In this document: positions 24,889-33,168 of the stretch, in pieces
Numbering within the stretch: position 1 is the first letter of the stretch
How the letters are laid out: the number at the start of each line of letters is the position of its first letter
Source: Rikenella sp031551865
GTDB taxonomy: Bacteria; Bacteroidota; Bacteroidia; Bacteroidales; Rikenellaceae
Length of the DNA stretch: 64,000 nt
Direction of reading: 5' to 3'
NCBI GenBank assembly: GCA_031551865.1
Contig: JAVBMY010000004.1
Location: 186,001 to 250,000 of the forward strand
Program-made: the position numbers and the translations under genes
Notes under the pieces: generated by a model
The model's database searches: none
Told to the model about the DNA's origin: nothing
What the model saw: only the letters and a program-made list of their open reading frames with translations

Positions 24889-25896
24889 ATGATACGACAC
24901 CTTTACATGTTCGCCGCGGCTGCCCTGCTGCTTGCGGGATGCTCGAAAGAGCCCGCCACGCCGGACGCCGGACAGGAGAACCGCGCCGCCCTGTCGTTCT
25001 CGTACAAGAACTACCGGGGTGCGGCGACATACGCCGCAACCGTTCCGGCCCTCGCCGCCGAAAAAGCGGTCTACGACATGGATATATTCGCTTGCTCGGA
25101 CGGCCGCTTCGTCCGGGCTCTCGTCGCCGGAACCGACTACACCGAGACCGTCGCAGGCGAGGTGACCACCCTTGAAATGACCCCCGCTTTCATCGGCGAG
25201 TTCGCAGGCCAACGGCTCACGTTCTATTTCGTGGCCAACAACGCCTCGTCGGTGGGGGGCAAGCACATTGCCTCGTTCGCCGGAACGCAGCAGCTGTTCG
25301 AGGATACGCGCACCTCGCCCCTCGGCGACAGCCCGTGGTACGCCCCCGGCACCAAAGCCGAGCTGATCTGCACCGTGGACGACTTCTCGGGCGACACGCA
25401 CGGCCTGCTGATGACGGCCCGCAGCGCCGAAATCCTGATCGCCGGAAAACACACCGAAAACATCGTCCTCAAGCGCCGCATGGCCCGTTTCGACATCGAG
25501 AACCCCGCCCCGTCCACCTATGCCATCAATATGATCTACGTGTCGGGAGCGCGTGTGCAGGCCTCGCTGTTCGCCGCCTCTTCGGCCGACCACAGCGGTA
25601 TCGCCACCCGCAGCCTCGAAGAGATCTACGGCCCTAATGCCGGGCAATACGGCGCGGATAAGATCGCCCCGTGCGTGTTCTACCTCTACCCGACCGACCT
25701 GGCTACGACGACCATCGTGCTCGAAGTGGCGAACCTGGCCCAGAATCCCGTGACAACGGCACTCTTCGAACTCGATGCCACCCAGATCGTCAACAAGCGC
25801 ATTGAGGCCAACAGCCGCTACATCATCTTCTTCGACGAGAATACCCTCGAAGTCGGACTGAGGCCCGGCGACTGGAATAACGGCAACAACCCCTAA
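24889..25896 (+). CDS. Second fimbrillin-like lipoprotein (Mfa family)
   Basis: The 335-residue protein has a lipoprotein signal (FAAAALLLAGCSK, Cys near residue 18). It is a paralogue of the N-terminal half of the neighbouring fimbrillin. Shared features include the KRRMARFDIENP block, the CVFYLYPTDL strand, an RYIIFFDE strand and a C-terminal GDWNNG end. It is probably an accessory or alternate fimbrial subunit. The start at 24889 places the signal at the N-terminus, and a Met two codons before (24883) is an alternative. No LRR extension is present. Confidence 0.8.
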   Translation: MIRHLYMFAAAALLLAGCSKEPATPDAGQENRAALSFSYKNYRGAATYAATVPALAAEKAVYDMDIFACSDGRFVRALVAGTDYTETVAGEVTTLEMTPAFIGEFAGQRLTFYFVANNASSVGGKHIASFAGTQQLFEDTRTSPLGDSPWYAPGTKAELICTVDDFSGDTHGLLMTARSAEILIAGKHTENIVLKRRMARFDIENPAPSTYAINMIYVSGARVQASLFAASSADHSGIATRSLEEIYGPNAGQYGADKIAPCVFYLYPTDLATTTIVLEVANLAQNPVTTALFELDATQIVNKRIEANSRYIIFFDENTLEVGLRPGDWNNGNNP

Positions 25897-26156
25897 ACTT
25901 TCAGCACCGCAGGTTGTCCATGCCGCGCGCAGGTCTTTGTGACTATATCTGTAAAGGGCAATATCGAGGCAGTCGGCATTCTTGTCGTGCCGCGCCGTTT
26001 CGTACGGGCCACATTTATATCTCTTGGGCTTTCGCTTTGGGCTTTTGACGCGTTTTTTCGCGTAGCATGTGACCTAAGCGGGCGTTCTTTCAGCGGGGAA
26101 ATCGCGGCCGTGCCTGTATGCTGAAATGAGCGGGCACATACCTTACAAGACCGGCT

Positions 26157-26290
26157 ATTCCGGCAGCACTCGTTCCATGTTTTGACAGATACCGGGTTAA
26201 AAAAGTCTGAAAACGGTTGAGAAATGAACGGGTGCTGCTGCCGGAATCGCCAACAACCTGCGGGATCGACGCGAACCCGCAGGTTTTTTT
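26157..26290 (+). ncRNA. Candidate structured RNA or 3'-UTR of the fimbrial operon
   Basis: Twelve-base perfect arms ATTCCGGCAGCA and TGCTGCCGGAAT extend after a 3-nt bulge into CTCGTTC/GAACGGG, with a loop of about 50 nt. The terminator follows 7 bp later. No Rfam family was recognised. It may be a small RNA or simply the end of the fimbrial transcript. Confidence 0.35.
26250..26290 (+). terminator. Intrinsic terminator
   Basis: A 10-bp stem AACCTGCGGG (26255-26264) and CCCGCAGGTT (26276-26285) is followed by a run of T residues to 26290. The U-run is on the plus strand only. Confidence 0.85.
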
Positions 26291-26518
26291 ATTGACACCT
26301 ATCCTTAGTTTGACGCCGTCTCTGGAATCAGAAACTTCTTATCCATCAAACCGCACTATCTTCACCGGGCACTCCCCTCTACTTGTTGCTCTTCTGTTTA
26401 CAGAACCGCCTGATACAATGCTGTTTGCAGCCGTATAAAGCCGGGAACCGCAAAGCGGAAAAAACGGTTTCTCTATCAGAACCCCAGATTCCCTCCCCTT
26501 TGTCTTAAGAAAAAAAGG

Positions 26519-26526
26519 TATCTTTG
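26519..26526 (+). promoter_or_regulatory. -7 element upstream of gmk (distal)
   Basis: TATCTTTG is preceded by TTTG at 26499-26502, with a 16-nt spacer that is slightly short for the 19-21 nt consensus. It lies about 270 bp before gmk. Confidence 0.35.
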
Positions 26527-26752
26527 ACTGGCAATCCGAAAAAGAAAAAGTGCGCCTTATAGGTGCAGGGGCTAAATGCATAGTGTGGCATACCCCGAAG
26601 TGCATCACTCTTTTTTTCCGGCCCGGACGGGAAGTGCGCGGGAAGTCCAACGCTGACCTGGCCACCACGCCCGTTGAAGAGCATAATAGCAGGCCTCCGG
26701 CCTTGCGCCCAAGCACTTTTTCAGATTTCGCCGTTTTCACTAAGAACTTCGC

Positions 26753-26760
26753 TATCTTTT
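26753..26760 (+). promoter_or_regulatory. -7-like element upstream of gmk (proximal)
   Basis: TATCTTTT matches TAnnTTTG in seven of eight positions, 33 bp before the gmk ATG. Confidence 0.3.
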
Positions 26761-26792
26761 CACATAACTGCCTTATTTTCCGAACCGCTATT

Positions 26793-27365
26793 ATGACCAC
26801 GGGAAAAGTCATCATTTTTTCGGCCCCCTCGGGCTCCGGCAAGACCACCATAGTCAAAGAATTGCTCAAGCAATTCCCCTCGCTGGAGTTTTCGATATCG
26901 GCCACCTCGCGCGCCCCGCGCGGCGAAGAACAAAACGGTCGCGACTACTACTTCATGAGCAGTGACGAGTTCGCTTCGCGCGCCGACAACGGCGAGTTCG
27001 TCGAATGGGAAGAGGTCTACTCCGGCATCCGCTACGGCACGCTGCGCACCGAAATCGCCCGTATCTGGGATAAAGAGCACACTGTGGTATTCGACGTCGA
27101 TGTGGTGGGCGGAATGAACCTGAAGAAATTGTTCGGCGACCAGGCTTTGGCCCTCTTCATCATGCCCCCCTCGCTGGAAGAATTGCGGCGCAGGCTCGAA
27201 ACCCGCGCCACCGATAGCCCCGAGGCCATCTCCTACCGTCTCGGGAAAGCCGAAAAAGAGATCAGCCATGCCCCGAACTTCGACACCATCATCGTAAACG
27301 ACAACCTGTCCGAGGCGATCTCCAAAGCCACTGCGGCCATAGGCACGTTTTTAAGCAACGATTAA
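26793..27365 (+). CDS. gmk: Guanylate kinase
   Basis: The 190-residue enzyme phosphorylates GMP to GDP. The P-loop SAPSGSGKTT lies at residues 10-19. SATSRAPRGEEQNGRDYYF is the GMP-binding signature. The lid and the REGE-like region are replaced by the usual RRLETRATDSPEAI segment. The start at MTTGKVIIF was chosen because the 81 upstream codons of the open frame are not family-like. nadD follows on the same strand about 220 bp downstream, so the two may be co-transcribed. Confidence 0.95.
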   Translation: MTTGKVIIFSAPSGSGKTTIVKELLKQFPSLEFSISATSRAPRGEEQNGRDYYFMSSDEFASRADNGEFVEWEEVYSGIRYGTLRTEIARIWDKEHTVVFDVDVVGGMNLKKLFGDQALALFIMPPSLEELRRRLETRATDSPEAISYRLGKAEKEISHAPNFDTIIVNDNLSEAISKATAAIGTFLSND

Positions 27366-27586
27366 CCGAATTAAGCCCCACCCACACCACACGCGGAGAA
27401 AAGCCTTTATTCTTCGCTAAACCTGCGCCCTTTACAGCTCTTGTACTTGCCCTTGTATGGTACCACCGCGCATGACGCAGATCGTTACGCCTGACCAATA
27501 CCGACTCCCGCATCCTGACCAATCGGAATGCCTCCACCTTGCCGCTCCATCCGTTTTTCAACCGTCAACCGTAAAGCTAACACCTC

Positions 27587-28510
27587 ATGAAAATAGCTTT
27601 ATTGATGGGTTCTTTCAACCCCGTACATAACGGTCACCTGGCCATAGCACGTTACGTGATCGAGCGGCGGCTCGCCGATCGGGTATGGTTCGTCGTTTCG
27701 CCCCAGAACCCGTTCAAAGAGCAGTCGGAACTCGCCCCTTTCGAAGACCGGCTGGCCATGGTGCGCCTCGGCATCGAGGCGTTGGCGCAATCCATGGGAT
27801 ATATTCCCGAAAATACCTGCACCGGGAGCGATGGTAGCAGCTGGCGCGGAGTCAACATATCGGGCGTCGATCAAACCATTACTCCGACAACCGCTGTGAC
27901 GTCGCCATCCGAAGCCCCCCTTCCCTTCGCGGTTTGCGACATCGAGGAGCGGATGCCCCGGCCTTCCTATACTATCCATACTGTCCGGAAGCTACAGTTA
28001 CGCTATCCCGAACACGAATTCTCCCTGCTCGTGGGCAGCGATGTGGCCGACGAACTGCCGCGATGGCACGAAAGTGCGACACTGACCGAGCTGGTACGTT
28101 TTTTGATATATCCACGTAAGAGAGGTACTTGTTCTCCTGAAATGGCCGAGGCGCCGCAATTGGACGTCAGTTCCACTGAATTGCGCGCACAGGCCGTCCG
28201 AGGAGACCTCGACTGCGAAACCGAAAGCGCAAAGATTCCGCGCAGGGTATGCGAATACGTGAAATCCCAAAACTTGTACCAGATGAAAACCCTGAGGCAG
28301 CTCTGCGACCTGATCAAAGCCCAGCCCGAAGTACCGCAAAATTACTTCGAAAGAGGGCGCATACACTACCGAAACAACGAGTTCGGCAAGGCTATCAACG
28401 ATTTCAACCGTGTGCTCGAACTTGACCCGTCCCATACCCAGGCCCGGCAAATGAAGGATATGACCGAAGCGATCCTTAATTTCCGCCATTTCGACATCTA
28501 CACCTTGTAA
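27587..28510 (+). CDS. nadD: Nicotinate-nucleotide adenylyltransferase fused to a TPR-like domain
   Basis: Residues 1-232 form a NadD domain that makes nicotinate adenine dinucleotide. Evidence is GSFNPVHNGHLAIA near the start (HxGH motif), LLVGSDVADELPRWH and the C-terminal DVSSTELRAQ with PRRVCEYV. An unusual 35-40-residue Ser/Thr/Pro-rich insertion (about residues 75-115) interrupts the usual length. From Met233 on, about 75 residues (MKTLRQLCDLIKAQPEVPQN then FERGRIHYRNNEFGKAINDF) form a TPR-like helical module. There is no stop between them, so the ATG at 28283 may also serve as an internal start. Confidence 0.85.
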   Translation: MKIALLMGSFNPVHNGHLAIARYVIERRLADRVWFVVSPQNPFKEQSELAPFEDRLAMVRLGIEALAQSMGYIPENTCTGSDGSSWRGVNISGVDQTITPTTAVTSPSEAPLPFAVCDIEERMPRPSYTIHTVRKLQLRYPEHEFSLLVGSDVADELPRWHESATLTELVRFLIYPRKRGTCSPEMAEAPQLDVSSTELRAQAVRGDLDCETESAKIPRRVCEYVKSQNLYQMKTLRQLCDLIKAQPEVPQNYFERGRIHYRNNEFGKAINDFNRVLELDPSHTQARQMKDMTEAILNFRHFDIYTL

Positions 28511-28591
28511 CGCGCCTATCCCGCGCGAAACCAAGACTTCACAGCAGGCGTCCCTCAAAAAGGCATTCGTGGGTGATCGGAAAACCAATGC

Positions 28592-28636
28592 ACATCCGGC
28601 CGTGATTCTTTCGAAGAATCACGGCCGGATGTTTTT
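28592..28636 (+). terminator. Intrinsic terminator after nadD
   Basis: A 19-bp perfect stem (28592-28610 and 28614-28632) with a 3-nt loop is followed by TTTT. It is about 80 bp after the nadD stop. Confidence 0.9.
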
Positions 28637-28767
28637 GTGGGCGGTCATATACCCATTTATCTACGGACTTACCCCTAAACAGTACAACGCCCCTGATTTA
28701 GGTTCAGCACGCCATACCATAGGTGGGTGCGAGGACGACACCGCGCAATGCCTACCCGGCAAGAAAG

Positions 28768-29424
28768 TTAATTTTGATATTCGTCAAACGACCCGTCCTG
28801 ATAGAAAATGATCACCCGGTCGATTTTTCGGTTTTTCGACACGCCGGACGCCTTGGGCATCGGCAAGGCGGTTTCGGGCATGGTAGTTACGTTTGTAATT
28901 AGAGAATCTTGTTCCGCAGCAGACAGTGTATGTTTGCCTACATCCGAGTAATTTAAAGATTCTTCAAGCGTATGTGGAACATTTTTTTTCATTGATTCAT
29001 CCCGCTCGGAGGAAAAAACCGAAGACTTTACAGGCGTATTTTCAGAGAACAGAGAAGGTGTTACATCCGTATTCTTTTCTGCTGAACTTTCACAAGTTAC
29101 GTTTGTAACTCTCGGTGGGGCCTTGGGGTGGGTGTTCTTGTAAATTTCCCCTGTTCCGTTAATGAGCCATTCTATATTGACAGTGGGGAATCGTTGCGGT
29201 ATTCTCGATATGAACTCGAAATTAGGCAGATTACGCCCCGATAGCAAATGGGAAATACCTGATGGCTGGACTTCCATGATTTCGGCGAATTTAACGGCTG
29301 TAAGGCCCTCTTTTCTCATCAATTCGGCCAATCGCAGGCGAACCCCTTCCCGCAAATCGGTTGTTGCAGCGTTTTTGCCTGTCTCCCCGGGGTTATTTAC
29401 AAGACTATCTCCGTCACTGTTCAT
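28768..29424 (-). CDS. XRE-family helix-turn-helix repressor
   Basis: The 218-residue protein has an N-terminal HTH_XRE domain (about residues 25-80, with MRKEGLTAVKFAEIMEVQPS and SHLLSGRNLPN). The middle (about 90-185) is hydrophilic, Ser/Thr/Asn-rich and probably disordered. It ends with a short block KNRKIDRVIIFYQDGSFDEY that recurs at the C-terminus of many Bacteroidetes XRE proteins. A TTG start five codons earlier is possible, but ATG at 29424 lies just after a dyad operator. The gene reads convergently with nadD and is preceded by a very AT-rich region. Confidence 0.8.
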   Translation of the reverse strand: MNSDGDSLVNNPGETGKNAATTDLREGVRLRLAELMRKEGLTAVKFAEIMEVQPSGISHLLSGRNLPNFEFISRIPQRFPTVNIEWLINGTGEIYKNTHPKAPPRVTNVTCESSAEKNTDVTPSLFSENTPVKSSVFSSERDESMKKNVPHTLEESLNYSDVGKHTLSAAEQDSLITNVTTMPETALPMPKASGVSKNRKIDRVIIFYQDGSFDEYQN

Positions 29425-29426
29425 GA

Positions 29427-29454
29427 TTGTAACATTCAAATATTTGAGTTACAA
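29427..29454. promoter_or_regulatory. Dyad operator overlapping the XRE promoter
   Basis: TTGTAAC (29427-29433) and GTTACAA (29448-29454) flank the perfect 12-bp palindrome TCAAATATTTGA (29436-29447). It covers the -7 element and the expected start site, so autorepression by the XRE protein is likely. A GTTAC-GTTT-GTAAC copy occurs within the coding region at 29095-29110, and an imperfect copy near 28884-28901. Confidence 0.7.
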
Positions 29455-29483
29455 ATCTAATCAATCATTCCTTTTTTTGCAAA
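29452..29483 (-). promoter_or_regulatory. Consensus Bacteroidetes promoter for the XRE gene
   Basis: On the minus strand TTTG (29480-29483) is followed by a 20-nt spacer and TAGATTTG (29452-29459), matching the -33/-7 consensus exactly. The ATG is 27 bp downstream. Confidence 0.8.
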
Positions 29484-29514
29484 TTTCATTTTCTCTTACA
29501 TTTGTAAATTAAAG

Positions 29515-30017
29515 GCGGTGGGATCATTCAGAGAGAGAGGACAGCTTATCTATAGTCATGATCAACAAACATAGAGAATAATATTTATATGAATATTTAC
29601 AAAATATAAACAATTGAATTCATTGATAATCAGTACTTTATTAAATAGTATTATATTTTATATATCTACCGTATATTAATAGTTCATAAATTGCGCCAAT
29701 TTCATATTTAGCAACAGTACAACTACAAACTATAAACAATTTGATTGTCAGATATTTATATCATAGATTTGTTTGCTTTTGATTATTGCGCTTATGTGTA
29801 TATATTTGTAATTCAGCGTGATTATTACCGATGTAATCCCTTGGGGGGTCTCTCGAACGCTATTCCACCCTCTCCTTCGGCGCAAAATAAAAAACGGCCG
29901 CCCCGGAAAGGGCGGCCGCAAAATTTGCGAAGTACAAAATTCTACTGAGACGGAAAAATTAACTCCTCGACCCGGCGATCAGAAAGCGATACCTTTATGG
30001 CACCTGACCTAAAACTG
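29515..30017. other. Extremely AT-rich intergenic island
   Basis: About 500 bp without a supported gene. A 60-base sample at 29581-29640 has only 9 G or C, in a window where flanking genes are near 55-60% GC. No DnaA box (TTATNCACA) was found here. The right end holds the minus-strand terminator of the HIT gene at 29886-29918. Possible explanations are a foreign remnant, a spacer or a regulator-binding zone. Confidence 0.6.
29886..29918 (-). terminator. Intrinsic terminator for the HIT-family gene
   Basis: A 9-bp stem CGGCCGCCC (29895-29903) and GGGCGGCCG (29910-29918) with a 6-nt loop is followed on the minus strand by TTTTTTATTTTG. It lies about 100 bp past the HIT stop. Confidence 0.85.
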
Positions 30018-30407
30018 TTAATCCGAAAATAGCTTACTTCTAATCTGCTCAAATTCTTCGGAAGTCAGTTTGAGCTTCGGGCGACCGAGGTCGAGATCGC
30101 TTCCCTTGTCAATGGGGATCAGGTGAATGTGGGCATGCGGCACATCGAGCCCCACTACGGCCACGCCTACGCGGTTGCATGGTATTTTGGCCCCTATGCG
30201 GCGTGCCACCCGGCGGGCAAAAACCCACAGTGCCGACAGTTCGTCCGGTTCCAGATCGAACAGGTAATCGACCTCGCGTTTCGGCACTACTAATGTATGT
30301 CCGGGCGCGATGGGATTGATGTCCAGAAACGCGATGTGGGCGGAATCCTCGGCTACTTTGTAGCAGGGAATCTCCCCCTCTATGATGCGGGTGAAAATCG
30401 TTGCCAT
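30018..30407 (-). CDS. HIT family nucleotide hydrolase/transferase
   Basis: The 129-residue protein has the histidine triad motif HAHIHLIP near residue 90, and the N-terminus MATIFTRIIEGEIPCYKV is typical of HinT-like proteins. It likely hydrolyses adenosine phosphoramidates or similar nucleotides. The Zn-binding N-terminal CxxC motif is absent, so the catalytic His triad alone supports the call. It is followed by a clear terminator and is probably monocistronic. Confidence 0.9.
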   Translation of the reverse strand: MATIFTRIIEGEIPCYKVAEDSAHIAFLDINPIAPGHTLVVPKREVDYLFDLEPDELSALWVFARRVARRIGAKIPCNRVGVAVVGLDVPHAHIHLIPIDKGSDLDLGRPKLKLTSEEFEQIRSKLFSD

Positions 30408-30723
30408 TTTCTTGTTTAGTTATGTTAAATGATCGAGGGTGGCAAATGAGGGCAGCAAATCAAACCGAAGATCGAATGCGTGAACGGTAGACCAAAAGCG
30501 GACGGGAATTTCCGGGAAATCACAAGGCTTACCATCACGCAACTTAACTTCAGGCGGTAACCTTTAATGAAAAATCACAAAATTCCGATCAGGCGGCTCC
30601 AATCTCAAGCGATAAATCGGACAAATGAAATTTGATGAAAATTCACAATGCCCCTATTATAAGTAACAAACGGAGCCCCCCACCAAACGGGCTGGCTACG
30701 AACTGTAACGAGCAGAGGGCGGA
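30408..30723. other. Intergenic region between the rel and HIT genes
   Basis: 316 bp without a gene or a strong hairpin. I see no clear promoter. The rel gene ends here and the HIT gene starts on the same strand, so the region may contain the HIT promoter. Confidence 0.4.
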
Positions 30724-33156
30724 TCAGATCGTCCGGTCGGCGTCGATTTGCGAAGTTGCCTCGCGGCGGTGTACCCGCTCGATTCCTTTGATTGAGCGTA
30801 TGCGCTCCATGATGTTCTTCAATTCGTCGCTGCCGGGGACATAAACCGTGACGGTTCCTTCGAAAATCCCGTCATGGCTGTGGATGTGCAGCTCACGGAT
30901 GTTGACCTGGAGTTCTGAGGTGATGATACGGGTCAGGTCGTAAAGGATGCCCATGCGATCGATGCCGCGGAGCTCGACTATCGCCAGATAAGACATCACC
31001 TTTTCATTCGACCACTGGGTGGCGACAATGCGGTTACCCTGTTGTGCCGAGAGCTTCACGGCGTTGGGGCAGTTTTTCTTGTGTACCTCTACCTGGCCGT
31101 CGGCTCCGAGAAAGCCGGTCACTTCGTCACCGGGAATAGGGTTGCAACAGGTGGCCATGACATAATCATATGCAGGCTCTTCCGAAGCATCCGTGTGGCT
31201 TTTTTTATTTTTCGTCTGCACACTGTCGGTAGCGAACTCGGCCTTATCCGCTTCGGGATCGGCATCCACAGGATCGACCGGACTGCCAGCGCCCCCGCCG
31301 GGCAATATCTTGCTGAATTGCAAAGTCCAATACTTGATGACCTTGCTGGCGGCATTTTGCTTAAGGATCTTCTCGATACCGTCGAGGTTGATAATACCGG
31401 TGCCGAGTTTGCTGTAAAATTCGTCCTTGTTCTTGCAATGGTAGGCCGGTAAGACCTTCTGGAAAACACGGGCCTGCAGGGTGATGCCCTGTTCCTTCAT
31501 AGCCGCTTCGAAGAGTTCCTGTCCGCGCTGAATATTGTTCGCATTCTCTTTCTTGAGATATTGCTTGATGTGCGAACGGGCTTTGGCGGTAGTGACGTGA
31601 TCGAGCCACCCGACCTGCGGCTGGGCATTGTGCGAAGTGAGTATCTCGATTTGGTCGCCGGTGTGCAGCTCCTGGTAGAGCGGTGTGATCTTATAGTTCA
31701 CTTTGGCTCCGATGGCTTTGTCGCCGATCTTGGAGTGAATCTCGTAAGCAAAGTCAAGGACGGTGGCTCCCTTGGGCATCGTTTTGGCTTCGCCCTTCGG
31801 AGTAAATACCACAATTTCAGATACCTGCAAACCCATCTGGAAATTATCGATGAATTCCACGGCATCCTCGCTGGGATTCGACAGCGCCTCGCGGAGTTTC
31901 GAAAGCCATTGGTCGAGTTCCGATTCTCCGTTTTCGTCCTGCGCCTTGGACTTGTATTTCCAATGGGCGGCAAATCCGCGCTCGGCAATGTCGTCCATGC
32001 GTTCCGAGCGGATCTGCACCTCGGCCCAGACACCGCCGGGCCCCATCACCGTGCAATGCAGAGCCTCGTAGCCGTTGGCTTTCGGGATGCTCACCCAGTC
32101 GCGGATACGGTCGGGCTTGGGCGTATAAATGTCGGTGATCTGGGAATAGATGTGCCAGCACTGCGATTTCTCGGGAATGTGCGGCACGGGTTTGAACACG
32201 ATCCGAACGGCGAACAGGTCATAGATCTCCTCGAAGGCGATCTGTTTGCGTTTCATTTTTTTCCAGATGGAATAAACGGATTTGACCCGTTCCGAAATCG
32301 TAAACCGGATGTTACCCTCGTTCAATACGTTGACGATCGGGGGAGTGAACTGTTTGAGGAAATGCTGGCGCTTTTCTTCGGTGGCGGCCAGCTTGGCCAC
32401 TATTTCGTTATACTCTTCGGGGAAGCGGTATTTCAGGCTGTAATCCTCGAATTCGGTTTTGATGGCGTAAAGGCCAAGACGATGGGCCAGCGGAGCGAAC
32501 AGGTAGACCGTTTCGCTGGCGATCTTCATTTGCTTCTCTTTGGGCATGAAACCGAGCGTCCGCATGTTGTGCAGGCGGTCGGCAATTTTCACCAGGCACA
32601 CCCTAACGTCGTCGGACAGGGTGAGGATCATTTTTTTGAAATTTTCGGCCTGTTCCGAGGCGGTGTCTTTGGCGATAACGCCGCTCAGTTTCGTCAACCC
32701 GTCGACCATCGAGGCGACTTTAGGCCCGAAATGGTGTTCGATGTCCTCGACAGTATAGTCGGTATCCTCGACCACGTCGTGCAGCAGGGCAGCCTGTACG
32801 GACTTGATTCCCAGGCCGATCTCGGTCACGACGATCTTGGCCACGGCCAGCGGGTGCGTGATGTACGGGTCGCCGTTGCGTCGGCGCACGCCACGGTGGG
32901 CTTCGTTGGCAAAGTGGAATGCCTTGCGCACCCGGTCGTAATCCTCTTCGCTGTGGCAGATGGAAGCGCAACTGGCGATCAGGTCGTCGTAATAGGTTTT
33001 GATGATCTGTTCGTCTTCGGCCGGAGTATGTTTGATCGTATCGGTCACAAGAATAAGCGTATGCTTTGGCCGGGCATCGGCCCGCCAGACAGGTTTGGGA
33101 TATACAGATTGTACAGCGACCGTAGGAACCTTCCGGCTCTTACGGCGCTGTATCAA
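30724..33156 (-). CDS. rel: Bifunctional (p)ppGpp synthetase/hydrolase
   Basis: The 810-residue protein contains an HD hydrolase domain (about 75-240; intact HDVVEDTDYT at 126), a RelA/SpoT synthetase domain (about 290-430; EEIYDLFAVRIVF and EVQIRSERMDDIAERGFAAH), a TGS domain (about 470-530) and a C-terminal ACT domain (about 725-800, LAIVELRGIDRMGILYDLTR). It controls the stringent response. The HD residues are intact, so it should be able to both make and degrade the alarmone. The first 36 residues are Arg/Lys-rich and may not be translated, since a GTG at about 33048 is an alternative start. It is downstream of recA by 12 bp. Confidence 0.92.
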   Translation of the reverse strand: MIQRRKSRKVPTVAVQSVYPKPVWRADARPKHTLILVTDTIKHTPAEDEQIIKTYYDDLIASCASICHSEEDYDRVRKAFHFANEAHRGVRRRNGDPYITHPLAVAKIVVTEIGLGIKSVQAALLHDVVEDTDYTVEDIEHHFGPKVASMVDGLTKLSGVIAKDTASEQAENFKKMILTLSDDVRVCLVKIADRLHNMRTLGFMPKEKQMKIASETVYLFAPLAHRLGLYAIKTEFEDYSLKYRFPEEYNEIVAKLAATEEKRQHFLKQFTPPIVNVLNEGNIRFTISERVKSVYSIWKKMKRKQIAFEEIYDLFAVRIVFKPVPHIPEKSQCWHIYSQITDIYTPKPDRIRDWVSIPKANGYEALHCTVMGPGGVWAEVQIRSERMDDIAERGFAAHWKYKSKAQDENGESELDQWLSKLREALSNPSEDAVEFIDNFQMGLQVSEIVVFTPKGEAKTMPKGATVLDFAYEIHSKIGDKAIGAKVNYKITPLYQELHTGDQIEILTSHNAQPQVGWLDHVTTAKARSHIKQYLKKENANNIQRGQELFEAAMKEQGITLQARVFQKVLPAYHCKNKDEFYSKLGTGIINLDGIEKILKQNAASKVIKYWTLQFSKILPGGGAGSPVDPVDADPEADKAEFATDSVQTKNKKSHTDASEEPAYDYVMATCCNPIPGDEVTGFLGADGQVEVHKKNCPNAVKLSAQQGNRIVATQWSNEKVMSYLAIVELRGIDRMGILYDLTRIITSELQVNIRELHIHSHDGIFEGTVTVYVPGSDELKNIMERIRSIKGIERVHRREATSQIDADRTI

Positions 33157-33168
33157 TCGGCTGATTTA

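Larger units (their letters stand above)
25897..26792. other. Long intergenic region after the fimbrial locus, with a hairpin-terminator unit
   Basis: About 896 bp with no convincing gene. A long hairpin (arms at 26157-26168 and 26236-26247 plus a further 7-bp helix after a bulge) leads directly into a terminator at 26250-26290. Downstream are two -7-like elements that probably serve gmk. A 61-codon frame at 25939-26124 has no recognisable features. Confidence 0.5.

Noticed and set aside
25939..26124. A 61-codon frame after the second fimbrillin
   Set aside because: No family-like content or obvious start signals. It may be chance.
29581..29700. AT-rich island as a replication origin
   Set aside because: No DnaA boxes and it is about 9 kb from dnaA.
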